Shown one piece after another: positions 19,970 to 29,000 of a stretch of 64,000 nucleotides of DNA (the stretch's first letter is position 1; every line of letters begins with the position of its first letter). The notes under the pieces were generated by a model. That model had not been told where the DNA came from, made no database searches, and saw only the letters and a list, made by a program, of their open reading frames with translations. Position numbers and translations under genes: made by a program. This DNA is from Bdellovibrionales bacterium (lineage in GTDB: Bacteria; Bdellovibrionota; UBA1018), in NCBI GenBank assembly GCA_018266355.1, contig JAFEAP010000008.1, positions 1-64,000 on the forward strand, in the 5' to 3' direction.

Positions 19970-21247
19970 TTAAGAGACCCACTCGTTTCGGATGAAACGG
20001 TCGAGGTACCCGACTTGGTTCCGGAAGAGGAAGGCGAGGACCACGGCGAGCGCGACGTAAGCGACGAAGCGGGCGACTCGGTTCTCCCGGATGAAGGTCG
20101 GCGTCCACTCGTCCCGCCATGCGACGGCGAAGAGGAAGACGGTCGGCATCGGATAGCGAAGGCCGTTCCCCCACGCGTCCCACGGACCGACGTCGCCGCA
20201 GACGACGATGAAGAGGTGGACGATCGCGGCGTAAGCGAGCGCGCAGCGGAGAAAATTCGACCGGTCCCCCTCGGTGAGAGCGCGCTTCGCGGTGAAGAAC
20301 GCACGGATCGCGATGTAAACCGAAAATCCGGTAAGCGTCGCGATCACCATCCAGGACAGGCTTCGGGACTGGACCTGGAGGAGTTGGTAATCGAGGGACG
20401 GCGGAAAGGGGTGGGTCGTGAGCAAGACCCAGGCTTTCGCGGGCGAAAACTCCTTGTACCAGCCGAGAGAGACCTGCCAGAAATAGAGGTTCCAGTGGCC
20501 GAAACGGAGCGCGCAAAACGCGAAGAAAGCGAGGCTGCCCGCCGCCGCTCCGCCGAGGAAGAGCGCCGCCCGGGCGGTGAACTCTTCGCGCGCGACGGAG
20601 AGCGCTCCGCCGCGCCGTCCGTGCCGGCGAACCCACGCGAAGAGCGCGGCGGCCGCGAGGAGAAAGAACGGAATGACGAATCCGGTGAGCCGGGTCGCGC
20701 CGAGGACGACTCCGAATGCGCCGAGCATCGCGAAGCCGACTCCGCTCCGCTTCTCCGCGCCGTCGAGGAAGAGCGAGGCGCCGGCGAGCATCGCGGCGAG
20801 GTAGACCGACTCGCTGTAGGAAACGAAAAGATAGAACGTCGCCGGATAGGCGACGAGGATCGCGAGACGGACGAGGCGCGAGGCCCTCGACTCGCTCGCG
20901 ATCAAGCGCGCGATCGCGGCGGAGACGAGGACGGCGAAGACGATCGAAACGACGGGAAGGCTTCGCACCGGAGGGACGCCGAGGAGGAGCGCCGCGAGAC
21001 GCCCGAGCAGCGGGTACGCGGGAAAGAACGCGACGTTCGAGTGCTCGGAATCCTGGAAGAGCGGGGGGATCGGCGAAAGGTAGCCTTGGCGGGCGATCGA
21101 TTCGTACCACCCGCAGTCCCACTTGCAGAGGAGGCTGATCTCGGGAAATTCTCCCCGAAACGAATAAGCGACCTTCGTCGCGATCCAGGCGAGAAGCACG
21201 AGGAAAAAGCCGAATGTCGCGAGCGCGCGGGGACGGCGTACGGTCAC
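19970..21247 (-). CDS. PIG-V-like integral-membrane mannosyltransferase family protein, 425 aa
   Basis: A polytopic membrane protein with about ten hydrophobic segments. After the first transmembrane helix comes the motif WDCGWYESIARQGY, resembling the conserved WD-x-x-W(Y/F)-x-x-IA-x-x-GY loop of PIG-V/GT-C glycosyltransferases, whose first Asp is catalytic; later loops include FFPAYPLLGR and TRLTGFVIP. Such enzymes move sugar from a polyprenyl-phosphate donor to an acceptor on the outer side of the inner membrane. The frame is open far upstream, but hydrophobic sequence begins only here. I take the GTG at 21247, though its GAGG is only two bases away. Sugar and acceptor unknown. Confidence 0.72.
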   Translation of the reverse strand: MTVRRPRALATFGFFLVLLAWIATKVAYSFRGEFPEISLLCKWDCGWYESIARQGYLSPIPPLFQDSEHSNVAFFPAYPLLGRLAALLLGVPPVRSLPVVSIVFAVLVSAAIARLIASESRASRLVRLAILVAYPATFYLFVSYSESVYLAAMLAGASLFLDGAEKRSGVGFAMLGAFGVVLGATRLTGFVIPFFLLAAAALFAWVRRHGRRGGALSVAREEFTARAALFLGGAAAGSLAFFAFCALRFGHWNLYFWQVSLGWYKEFSPAKAWVLLTTHPFPPSLDYQLLQVQSRSLSWMVIATLTGFSVYIAIRAFFTAKRALTEGDRSNFLRCALAYAAIVHLFIVVCGDVGPWDAWGNGLRYPMPTVFLFAVAWRDEWTPTFIRENRVARFVAYVALAVVLAFLFRNQVGYLDRFIRNEWVS

Positions 21248-21373
21248 TCCCTCGAGTATGGACGAGCCGGGCTCCGGGAGCGAGCGTCGGAATTTTGACG
21301 CCGAAGAAATCGAGAGGCATATTCTGCGTCTGCGCGCTGTACCGAGGCCGGGTGTGCTCGTACACTCTATACT

Positions 21374-22390
21374 ATGCAAACTGTGTTTCTCGCGCTGCTC
21401 CTCGGGTTCCTCGCCGCGACTCCGGCCCGCGCCGCCGATACCATCGCGCCTCAGCTGCGCGCGCAGGTCGAAAAGGCGAGGCCGAACCTCGGCGATCTGC
21501 CGGCCTGGCAAGAAGAGATCTTCCAGAACGAAGTGCTTCCGTCGAGCGGTCGCTTCATCCGCGACTATAAGACGGCGGGGGGACAGGTGACGAAAGCCGA
21601 CGTCGACCTCGAAGGCATCAAGCGTTACCTCGCGTTCACCTCGACGCAGATTCTGAAGCCCGACTCGAACAAGATCCTGCTCTTCGTGCGCACGAACTCC
21701 GCGTGCACGGAATGCGCGAAACCCGCGAACCTCGTACGGGCCGACTTGAAGGAGCGCCTCGAACGTCGCGGACTCGTCGTGCTGCCCGCGACGGCGGACG
21801 AAATGCGCCACGATCCGTCTGAAGCCTACTCGAAACGGAACGCCGCGGGATGGGTTCTCGCCGAGATTCGCGCGGAAGACGATCCGGACCACCCGGGCGA
21901 TTCCCGCTATTCCCTCCTGCTCGACTTCCATTTCCCGGGCACGGTCGCCTCGAACGTCTTGAAACAGATGGAGATCCTGCCCTCGGATTCGATCGAGGTT
22001 TCGATGAGCCGCCTCGCGATCGACGCGATCCTCGAAATCGGCGCGAAAGCGCGCACGGCCTTCGCGGCCGCGAACGTCGAGTCTCCGGGCGTCGAGGTCG
22101 CGCTCGACGGGGTGACGGCGTTCTCGATGGTGACCCAGGTGAAGTCGAAGCTCCAAGCCGCGATCGGAAACGACTACCGAGTGGTCGAAAAGCGCATCGA
22201 ACGCGGTCGCGCTTCGCTTTCCGTCCTCGCGGGATCGGCGGCGGACGCCCGATCCGACGCGATTACCGCGCTCGTCGGCGATCAGCTGAAGAAGATCGTG
22301 CTCGACGGATTCACGGTCCAGATCACGAACGTCGGAACGGAGAGGGTCGACCTGAAAGTGATTCCGGTGGAAGGAAAGGGATCGGCATGA
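21374..22390 (+). CDS. Exported protein of unknown function, coupled to a CsgG/FlgT-like lipoprotein, 338 aa
   Basis: Signal peptide residues 1-20 (TPARA-AD). The mature part contains TNSACTECAKP (a CxxC near residue 113), after which alpha/beta sequence alternates with two stretches of similar predicted pattern near 220-330 (KSKLQAAIGNDYRVVEKRIE; ALVGDQLKKIVLDGFTVQI). No family is recognised with confidence. The stop overlaps the start of the following lipoprotein gene by four bases, so the two are almost certainly made together and probably act in the same periplasmic or outer-membrane assembly. A TATACT directly before the ATG is badly placed to be a promoter unless translation starts at GTG 21383. 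Confidence 0.7.
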   Translation: MQTVFLALLLGFLAATPARAADTIAPQLRAQVEKARPNLGDLPAWQEEIFQNEVLPSSGRFIRDYKTAGGQVTKADVDLEGIKRYLAFTSTQILKPDSNKILLFVRTNSACTECAKPANLVRADLKERLERRGLVVLPATADEMRHDPSEAYSKRNAAGWVLAEIRAEDDPDHPGDSRYSLLLDFHFPGTVASNVLKQMEILPSDSIEVSMSRLAIDAILEIGAKARTAFAAANVESPGVEVALDGVTAFSMVTQVKSKLQAAIGNDYRVVEKRIERGRASLSVLAGSAADARSDAITALVGDQLKKIVLDGFTVQITNVGTERVDLKVIPVEGKGSA

Positions 22391-23370
22391 GCCGGAACGC
22401 GATCGGAACGAACCGGGCCCGGATCCTTCTCGGCTGCGCGGCCGCGATCCTTCTCTCGCTCGTCGTCGGTTGCGCCCGCTCGCCCGAATTCAAACGCGAT
22501 CAGGAATACTCGCGCGACGACTCGTACTACGATCGCGGACGCACTTCGTCCGAAAAGGTCGAGTCGATGGGGCAGCCGAAGAAAAAAGTCATGGTCTTCG
22601 CCTATTGGAACGACACCCCCGTGAAGGCACCGACCCTCGGCGCCTACGGAGCCGACGAACTCAAGCGGGGGCTTTCGCTCTCTCAGCGCTTGATCGTCCC
22701 GAAGGACCTGAACACGATGCTCACGACGGAGGACTTCGTGAGCGGCGAAAAAGTGAAGGTCGCCCAGCTGATCCGCGAAGGCCGCCGGCTCGGCGTCGCC
22801 GTCATCATCATCGGCCGGATCACGAAGATCGTCTTCCGTCAGCGCGGCGACGAGATCGGCCTTTTCCGCCAGAAGCAGTCGCTCGCGGCGACGGATCTCG
22901 AGGTGAAGATCTTCGACGTGGCCGCCGGCCGCGAAGTCGCGGCGCTCGGCCGCTCGGGAGAAGCCTCGGCGAACGCGTCGGTCGCGCTCGAGGAGGAAAA
23001 TCTCGAGAGCCAGGATTTCCGGAACGAGATGTCGCGGCTCGCGCTCCGAAACGCGATCACCTCGCTCGTGCCCGACGTCATCCGCACGATCGAAAAGATG
23101 ATCTGGCAGGGTAAGATAGCGAAGGTCGTAGGAACGAAGATTTACATCAATTCCGGGAAGTCGAGCGGGCTGATCGCCGGCGATATCCTGAAGGTCCTCT
23201 CGGCGGGCGACGACGTATACGATCCTCAGACGGGCGCCTATCTCGGGCGTTCGCCGGGTCAGCTGAAAGGCACGCTCGAGGTGATCGATTTCCTCGGCAG
23301 CGACGGGGCGGTGTCCGAAGTGCATACCGGCGGGAATTTCCAGGAAGGCGACGTCGTTCAGCTCTACTAG
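22387..23370 (+). CDS. CsgG/FlgT-like outer-membrane lipoprotein, 327 aa
   Basis: The start ATG at 22387 overlaps the previous stop. The leader ends in the lipobox LVVGC (Cys near residue 27), giving a lipoprotein. The middle (about 60-230) resembles the nucleotide-free ABD-like fold of CsgG/FlgT: VMVFAYWNDTP, LSQRLIVPKDL, LGVAVIIIGRITKI, LEVKIFDVAAGREV. The C-terminal 90 residues (GKIAKVVGTKIYINSGKSSG, AGDILKVL, FQEGDVVQLY) fit a FlgT C-terminal-like beta domain. Known relatives form secretion pores or flagellar H-rings; no flagellar or curli genes are nearby, so the role here is inferred only. Confidence 0.7.
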   Translation: MSRNAIGTNRARILLGCAAAILLSLVVGCARSPEFKRDQEYSRDDSYYDRGRTSSEKVESMGQPKKKVMVFAYWNDTPVKAPTLGAYGADELKRGLSLSQRLIVPKDLNTMLTTEDFVSGEKVKVAQLIREGRRLGVAVIIIGRITKIVFRQRGDEIGLFRQKQSLAATDLEVKIFDVAAGREVAALGRSGEASANASVALEEENLESQDFRNEMSRLALRNAITSLVPDVIRTIEKMIWQGKIAKVVGTKIYINSGKSSGLIAGDILKVLSAGDDVYDPQTGAYLGRSPGQLKGTLEVIDFLGSDGAVSEVHTGGNFQEGDVVQLY

Positions 23371-23426
23371 CGACGACGGGGGATCGACGGGTTGAATTCG
23401 CGCGCGAGTCGTGTGAGCTTCGACGC

Positions 23427-24110
23427 GTGAGCGTTTCCTCCGTCGAAATCCACCGCCATCGTCCGGAGACCCCGTGGTCTTACGCGGATCTCGCCCGTCG
23501 CCAGGAGGCCGTCGCCGAAGAGGTGCGCGGAGGCGCGCCCGGTCGCCTGATCTTTTCGGAAGTGGCACCCGTCGTGACTCTCGGCTTCCGGAAGACGGAA
23601 GAGGATCTTCTTTTCGCGCGCGAAGGGTACGCCGCGCGGGGGATCGCGCTGCTCGAGGTGACGCGTGGAGGACGAGCGACTTATCACGGTCCCGGCCAGT
23701 GGGTCGTTTTTCCCGTCGAGAGCCTCGAGCGGCTCACCGGCGATCGCAAGGGGGTCCGAAAAGCCGTCGAAGGCCTGCTCGGCGCGATCCGCGCCGCCGT
23801 CGGAACGCGTTTCTCCGGGGCGGAAATCCGCGAAGGAAAGGAAGCGGGAGTTTGGACCCAATCGGGAATCGGCGGGGCAAAAGTCGCCGCGCTCGGCATC
23901 CGCATCCGGGACGGGGTGATCCAACACGGAGTTTCGGTGAATATCTTCCCGACCTCCGAAAGCTTCGCCGGCATTCGACCCTGCGGACTCGACGCTCCGG
24001 TCGCTTACCTCGCTCCCGAGGCCGCGCCGGCGGAGCGGGAACGGGCGATGCTCGATTGGCGGGAGAGAATCGAACGGGAACTCCTCGCTCGATTCCCGAA
24101 CTTCGCGTAA
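23427..24110 (+). CDS. lipB: Lipoyl(octanoyl) transferase LipB
   Basis: Transfers octanoyl from acyl carrier protein to lipoyl domains, the first step of lipoate attachment. Signatures: EVTRGGRATYHGPGQWV (residues 77-93), the catalytic Lys152 in AKVAALGIR, the HGVSVNI strand, and Cys186 in AGIRPCGL, the acyl-thioester nucleophile. Length 227 aa is typical. The start is a GTG at 23427. No lipA is adjacent, and the only lipoyl-domain-like protein in the window (7939-8322) lacks the acceptor lysine, so its substrates lie elsewhere. It is 56 bases after the CsgG-like gene and may be cotranscribed with it. Confidence 0.93.
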   Translation: MSVSSVEIHRHRPETPWSYADLARRQEAVAEEVRGGAPGRLIFSEVAPVVTLGFRKTEEDLLFAREGYAARGIALLEVTRGGRATYHGPGQWVVFPVESLERLTGDRKGVRKAVEGLLGAIRAAVGTRFSGAEIREGKEAGVWTQSGIGGAKVAALGIRIRDGVIQHGVSVNIFPTSESFAGIRPCGLDAPVAYLAPEAAPAERERAMLDWRERIERELLARFPNFA

Positions 24111-24136
24111 ACTCGAATCTCGTCGAAAGGATTTCG

Positions 24137-24559
24137 ATGCGATTCTCCAAGCAAACGGCCGCCGATCACGACCTCGTTCTCCAGCGCCTCGAACGCTCCC
24201 TGCGAATCCGCGACGCCCACGTCCGGCGCCGCGAAGGGATCCTGCACGGCGAGTTTTTCCGCTGGTCCGAGCTGATGTCCGCCAAGGACGCCGACGCGTT
24301 CGGATGGCGCCGCGTCCGCGCCGAATCGCGCGGGAGCGGCGTCCAACTCCGATTCGAATTCAATTGGCCCCTCCAACTCGCGACCCAAACCGCGCTGAGC
24401 GGATTCGTCGCGGCCTTCGTCGGTCGCTTCGGAGAGCCCGCGATGATCGCTCCGATGCTCGTCACCGCGAACGGGCTTTTCTTCGCGGCGAGCGCGATCC
24501 TGGCCCGTCGCTTCGCCGTGCGATTCGCGCGGGAAGTCTTCGGCGAAACCCGGAATTGA
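24137..24559 (+). CDS. Small membrane protein of unknown function, 140 aa
   Basis: The ATG at 24137 has an AAAGG site seven bases upstream and follows lipB by 26 bases, so it is probably cotranscribed. The first 75 residues are charged and likely cytoplasmic (RLERSLRIRDAHVRRREG). Two hydrophobic segments follow at about 78-98 and 104-124, separated by a short PAMI turn, forming a helical hairpin. The C-terminus is basic. No family recognised; it faces the convergent NADH dehydrogenase gene, whose stop is 12 bases away. Confidence 0.65.
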   Translation: MRFSKQTAADHDLVLQRLERSLRIRDAHVRRREGILHGEFFRWSELMSAKDADAFGWRRVRAESRGSGVQLRFEFNWPLQLATQTALSGFVAAFVGRFGEPAMIAPMLVTANGLFFAASAILARRFAVRFAREVFGETRN

Positions 24560-24571
24560 ATCGACCGCCGT

Positions 24572-25822
24572 TCAGGCCCGCCAGTCGCGTTCGGTGATGA
24601 GTCGCGCGCCGCGCTTGAACGTGAGATACGACCAAGTCCAGTTCGCGAAGACGGTCAGGCGGTTCTTGAATCCGATCAAATAGAAGATGTGGATGAAGAG
24701 CCACGCGGCCCACGCGAGGAATCCGCCGAAGCGGAGCGCGCCGAACTCGAGCACGGCGCGGCTGCGGCCGATCGTCGCCATTTGGCCCTTATCGAGGTAG
24801 CGAAACGGCGCCCGTTCGGCGGCGGGGACGCCGCGACGGACGAGGTCGGCGACGTACCGTCCCTCCTGCATCGCCACCGGGGCGAGGCCCGGGAGCGGTT
24901 TCCCGTCGGCGCCGCGGACGGCGGCCTGGTCGCCGATGACGAAAACGTCGGGATGGCCAGGGACCGCGAGGTCCGGTCCGACGACGACCCGACCGGCGGA
25001 GTCGAGCGGCACGCCGAGCGCGCGGCCGATCGGAGAGGGTTGGACGCCCGCGGCCCAAATCACGGTTCCGGCGCGAAGCGATTCCGAGCCGAGGCGCACG
25101 CCATCGGCCGTGACTTCCGTCACGCGCGAGGAGGTCCAGACCTGCACGCCGAGGGTTTCGAGGTCGCGCGCGGCCCGGCGCGAGAGGCTCTCGTCGAAGG
25201 CTTCGAGCACGCGCGGACCGCCCTGGATCAACACCACGCGCGTTCGCGCGGGATCGATGTGGCGGAAATCCTTTTCGAGCGTCGTCCGGCTGATTTCCGC
25301 GATCGCACCGGCGAGCTCGACGCCGGTCGGGCCGCCGCCGACGATCGCGAACGTGAGGTAGCGCTTCCGCTCCTCCGGATCCGTCGCGCGTTCCGCGAGT
25401 TCGAAGGCGAGCAGGATCCGGCGGCGGATCTCGGTCGCTTGTTCGAGCGTCTTGAGTCCCGGCGCATGCTCTTCCCACTCGTCGTGGCCGAAGTACGCAT
25501 GCCGGGCGCCGCACGCGAGGACGAGCGAGTCGAACGGCCAGTTCCGCGTCCCCGAGCGCACCGTTTTCGCGGCGAGGTCGACGCCGTCGATTTCCGCGAG
25601 GGTCACCTCGACGTTCGACTTTCCGGAAAGGATCGCGCGGATCGGCACGGCGATGTCGGCGGGCGAGAGTCCGGCGGTGGCGACTTGATAGAGGAGGGGT
25701 TGGAAGAGGTGATAGTTCCGCCGATCGAAGACGGTGATCTGGAGATCGGCGTTCCGGGCGAGCGCTTTCGCGGCGGCCAGGCCGCCGAAACCGCCGCCGA
25801 CGATGACGACCTTCCGGACCAT
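24572..25822 (-). CDS. ndh: Type II NADH dehydrogenase-like NAD(P)/FAD oxidoreductase, 416 aa
   Basis: Non-proton-pumping NADH:quinone oxidoreductase family. The N-terminal FAD-binding motif is VVIVGGGFGGLAAAKAL; NYHLFQPLLYQVATAGLSP is typical of NDH-2. The second nucleotide-binding motif TFAIVGGGPTGVELAGAI is near residue 160, FAD contacts lie in VFVIGDQAAV, and PVAMQEGRYVA is near the quinone site. The C-terminal amphipathic segment (WLFIHIFYLIGFKNRLTV) attaches the enzyme to the inner membrane, where it feeds electrons to quinone. Length is normal. The gene stands alone, divergent from tRNA-Val. Confidence 0.9.
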   Translation of the reverse strand: MVRKVVIVGGGFGGLAAAKALARNADLQITVFDRRNYHLFQPLLYQVATAGLSPADIAVPIRAILSGKSNVEVTLAEIDGVDLAAKTVRSGTRNWPFDSLVLACGARHAYFGHDEWEEHAPGLKTLEQATEIRRRILLAFELAERATDPEERKRYLTFAIVGGGPTGVELAGAIAEISRTTLEKDFRHIDPARTRVVLIQGGPRVLEAFDESLSRRAARDLETLGVQVWTSSRVTEVTADGVRLGSESLRAGTVIWAAGVQPSPIGRALGVPLDSAGRVVVGPDLAVPGHPDVFVIGDQAAVRGADGKPLPGLAPVAMQEGRYVADLVRRGVPAAERAPFRYLDKGQMATIGRSRAVLEFGALRFGGFLAWAAWLFIHIFYLIGFKNRLTVFANWTWSYLTFKRGARLITERDWRA

Positions 25823-25897
25823 GGCCGAGGTTTTACCGCGAAATCGGCGCGGAAAAACCTGCTTTCGCTTTGTGACTAAGTGCGTCGTTTTTAGGAA

Positions 25898-25926
25898 TTG
25901 ACGTCTGAGCGGGCGATACTTATATA
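25898..25926 (+). promoter_or_regulatory. Sigma-70 promoter of tRNA-Val
   Basis: TTGACG (25898-25903) and TATATA (25921-25926) are separated by exactly 17 bases and end 14 bases before the mature tRNA 5' end. It is the best match to the housekeeping consensus that I see in the window. Confidence 0.85.
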
Positions 25927-25940
25927 AAGGACTCGCTTAT

Positions 25941-26015
<75 letters not shown>

Positions 26016-26019
26016 TTCG

Positions 26020-26051
26020 AAGGACCATCCGTAACCCGGGTGGTCCTTTTT
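26020..26051 (+). terminator. Terminator after tRNA-Val
   Basis: The 8-bp stem AAGGACCA/TGGTCCTT encloses a 13-base loop that can pair further (ACCC/GGGT), followed by five T. It lies five bases after the tRNA and 12 bases before the stop of the convergent giant gene. Confidence 0.85.
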
Positions 26052-26063
26052 CTTTTCGCGGAA

Positions 26064-29000
26064 TCAGTTCTTCACGGCGTTCGTCCGGAAATCGTCGAAG
26101 AACGCCGGATTCGAATCGGAGACGTCCGTGTCCTGGCAACCGGCCCCGGTGATCAAACCGATACGGACGGCGGAGAGCGATCCGAAGCGAGGCGTGGACG
26201 CGAGCGTCGTCCAGGTCCATCGATCGTTCGAGTACTCCGTGACGAGGCGGTCCGTCGGGAGGTCGTGACGGATGCGGACGTAAGTGTAGGTGGTCGGCGC
26301 CGAGGTGTAGGCGCCGCCCGAGGTGTTGTAAAGCACCGACCAGTTCGTCGTCGGATTTTCGAGTTCGGCCAGGACGTCGAGGAAGCTGCCGTTCAAGAGG
26401 TATTGGTCGATATCCACGGAGAGCGTCGTCGAGGATCCCGGGAAGAGACTGAGAGTCGTCGAGACGCCGCAACCGTGGTTGTTCGAGTCGCCGTCGTAAC
26501 GCCGGCCCGGCTCGACGACGTGGACCTCGGCGTAAGAACCGGTGAAATCGTAGGTATCCGCGGTCACGTAACCGTCGTAGCCGATGCCGGAGGTGCCCGG
26601 CGAGAGACGGAGCTGGCCGGAGGTTTCCGTCGACGTGACCGGGTTCGCGCCCAGATTGCACCAGTGGCAGTAACTGGAGGCGTAACCCATGACCCATTTC
26701 GCGAGCATCGACGGGTCTTCGAAGTCGTCCGAAAAACCCGGAGGCGTCGCCGTCGAGGTCATGGAGGCGAGATCCGCGTCCGAAATACGTGCCCGATAGA
26801 ACCGAATCTCGCGGACCCAACCCGAGAAGGGTTCGAAGGCGTTCGTCGCGCCGTTTTGACCGATGGAAATCCGCGTCGGAGAGACGGATAAGTTGTCGTT
26901 CGTCGTCACGGACGTGGAGACGCCGCCGTTCATGCGGGCCACCGTATCCCCTGAATTGATCGTGAAGCCCGCTTTGAAGTCCGCAGTTCCCAAAATGCCG
27001 CCTTCGACCCAATTGCGATAGTAGGAGAAATTCGCGCGCGAAGCGTTGTAACGGTCCGTGAAAACGTAATACCCGGGCTTCGTCGCGAGCCGGTAATCGG
27101 CGGTCGCGGTGGAGTCGGCCGTGGAGAGGCGGAGGAGGGTCGAAGAGTTCGGGCCGCCCTCGGCGACTTTGCTCATGCGCCAATCGGCGTACCAAGTTCC
27201 CGTCGACTGGTACCAAGAGCCGAGACCGCCGGTCGAGGTAAGGAATTCGTTCGCTCGAGAAACGGCGCTCGAACCGGTCGGGATGTAGTTCGTTCCCGTC
27301 GTGGCGGTGTTACCGGACGGATCGGCCATTTCGAGCTGCGCGCCCCAGACGTAGACGTTCCCGGTGCCGTTGCCGGTGTAGCTCGTCGTCGTGCCGTTAT
27401 GGAGGAAGACCGAAAGAAGGAGGTCGGTCGTCGTGTCTGAAGTGCCCGATAGTCGCACGCGGTACCACCCGTTTCCGACCGAGTCGATGACGGGCGTGCC
27501 GAGCGTCCAGCCCGATCCCCAGGTCCCGTTCGATCCGACCGTTCCGGTCGCGAGGTTGAAGTTCGAGAACACGCCGCCCGCCCAGCTCGAAACCTCGAAG
27601 TTGATGACCGAGCGCGAGCCGGCTTTCACGAAGATGGACCCGGCGTAGTTCGCGCTCGACGCCGCCTTCGTCGAGATGAACCGAACGGCGTGAAGCGCGT
27701 TCGAGGTGTCCTCGACCAAACTGTCCGCTCCGTTCCCGCCCATGGGATCCGTCGTCACGCCGGTGTTCGCGCTGATCGAGGCGTTCGATTTCGTCCACGA
27801 CGCGTTGTCGAACGCCTCCGAATTCGTCGCGAGGTTCGTCGCGTTTTCGTCCATGCGCAGGCCGAGGTTTTGATGGGTGACCGGATCGTAGTCGAAGCGG
27901 GGACCGTCGAAGCGCGAGGCGGTCGTCGAATAGAGGTAATTGCTCGCCGTGCGATTCATCTCGAGTTGGGCGCCCCAAAAAACGATGCGGAGGTTCGTTC
28001 CCGTGTAGCTCGGAGTCGTCGAATCGAGCATCGGGCCCATTCCGACGGAAACCGTCGTGCCGGTATCGGTGGTCGCGGTGAGCTGAACGCGGTACCAACC
28101 GCTGCCGGCGGCTTCGATCGCCATCGAGACCGGGGTGAAACCGGTGCCCATCGAGCCCTGGCTGATCGCCGTGCCCGTTCGTGCGTCGAAGCGGGCATAG
28201 GCCATGTTCGCGAGGGTTCCGTCGCCGATCGCGATCTGGGTGTACCGGCGGGTGACTTCCTTCACGAAGGTGCTGAACGTGAGCAGCTGGGATACCGCGG
28301 GTTTCGTCACCGACTGGTAGACGACGTGGACGCCGGTCGAAGTGCCTTCCTTGAACGAATCACCGTCGGAATAAGGCGAAGGCATCGGGGCGGGATCGGA
28401 GTTGACGAAGCCGATCGTGCCTCCGGAGTAGGCCCAAGGGGCGACGTCGAGCTGCTCGGACCGCTGGAGGTAGTTGTGCGGAGCGAATCGGAGGAGGCCG
28501 TCCGGTCCGAAGTGGGTCGCCACCGGGGCGGAGTCGTTTCGCGCGAACGTGAAAGACTGCGTCCCGATTTGGGGTTGAACGGTCTTCAACCGGAAGTCCA
28601 TCGCGAAGGACGGGTTCATGACCGAGGTCGACGCGACTTCGGAGGAGTTCGCGGAGGTACCGCCGACGTTCGAGGCGCGGACGACGTAGTAGAAAACCGT
28701 GCCGTGGGTCGCGTTCGGATCGGTGTAGTTCGTGACGGAAAGGCCGGTCGCGATCGCGGCATACCCGCTTCCGCTCGTCGTCGAGCGAAGGACGTCGTAA
28801 GTCGGGGTCGGGCTGCCAGTCGACGCTGACCATGTCAATGCGATCGACCCATAACTCGGCGTCGCGGCTAGACTTGCCGGGATGCTTGGGGCGGAAGGAA
28901 CCGCGATCGTAAAGTCAGCGTTCGACCAATCGTAGTTGTTGTTTCCGGCGATATCCATGGGCATCACATTGATCCGCGCATTCGCGGAGGCCGCGCCGAC

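Noticed and set aside
21248..22156. N-terminal extension of the mannosyltransferase frame across the divergent gene
   Set aside because: The extension would lie antisense to a well-supported exported-protein gene and is charged and non-membrane; hydrophobic sequence begins only at about 21230.
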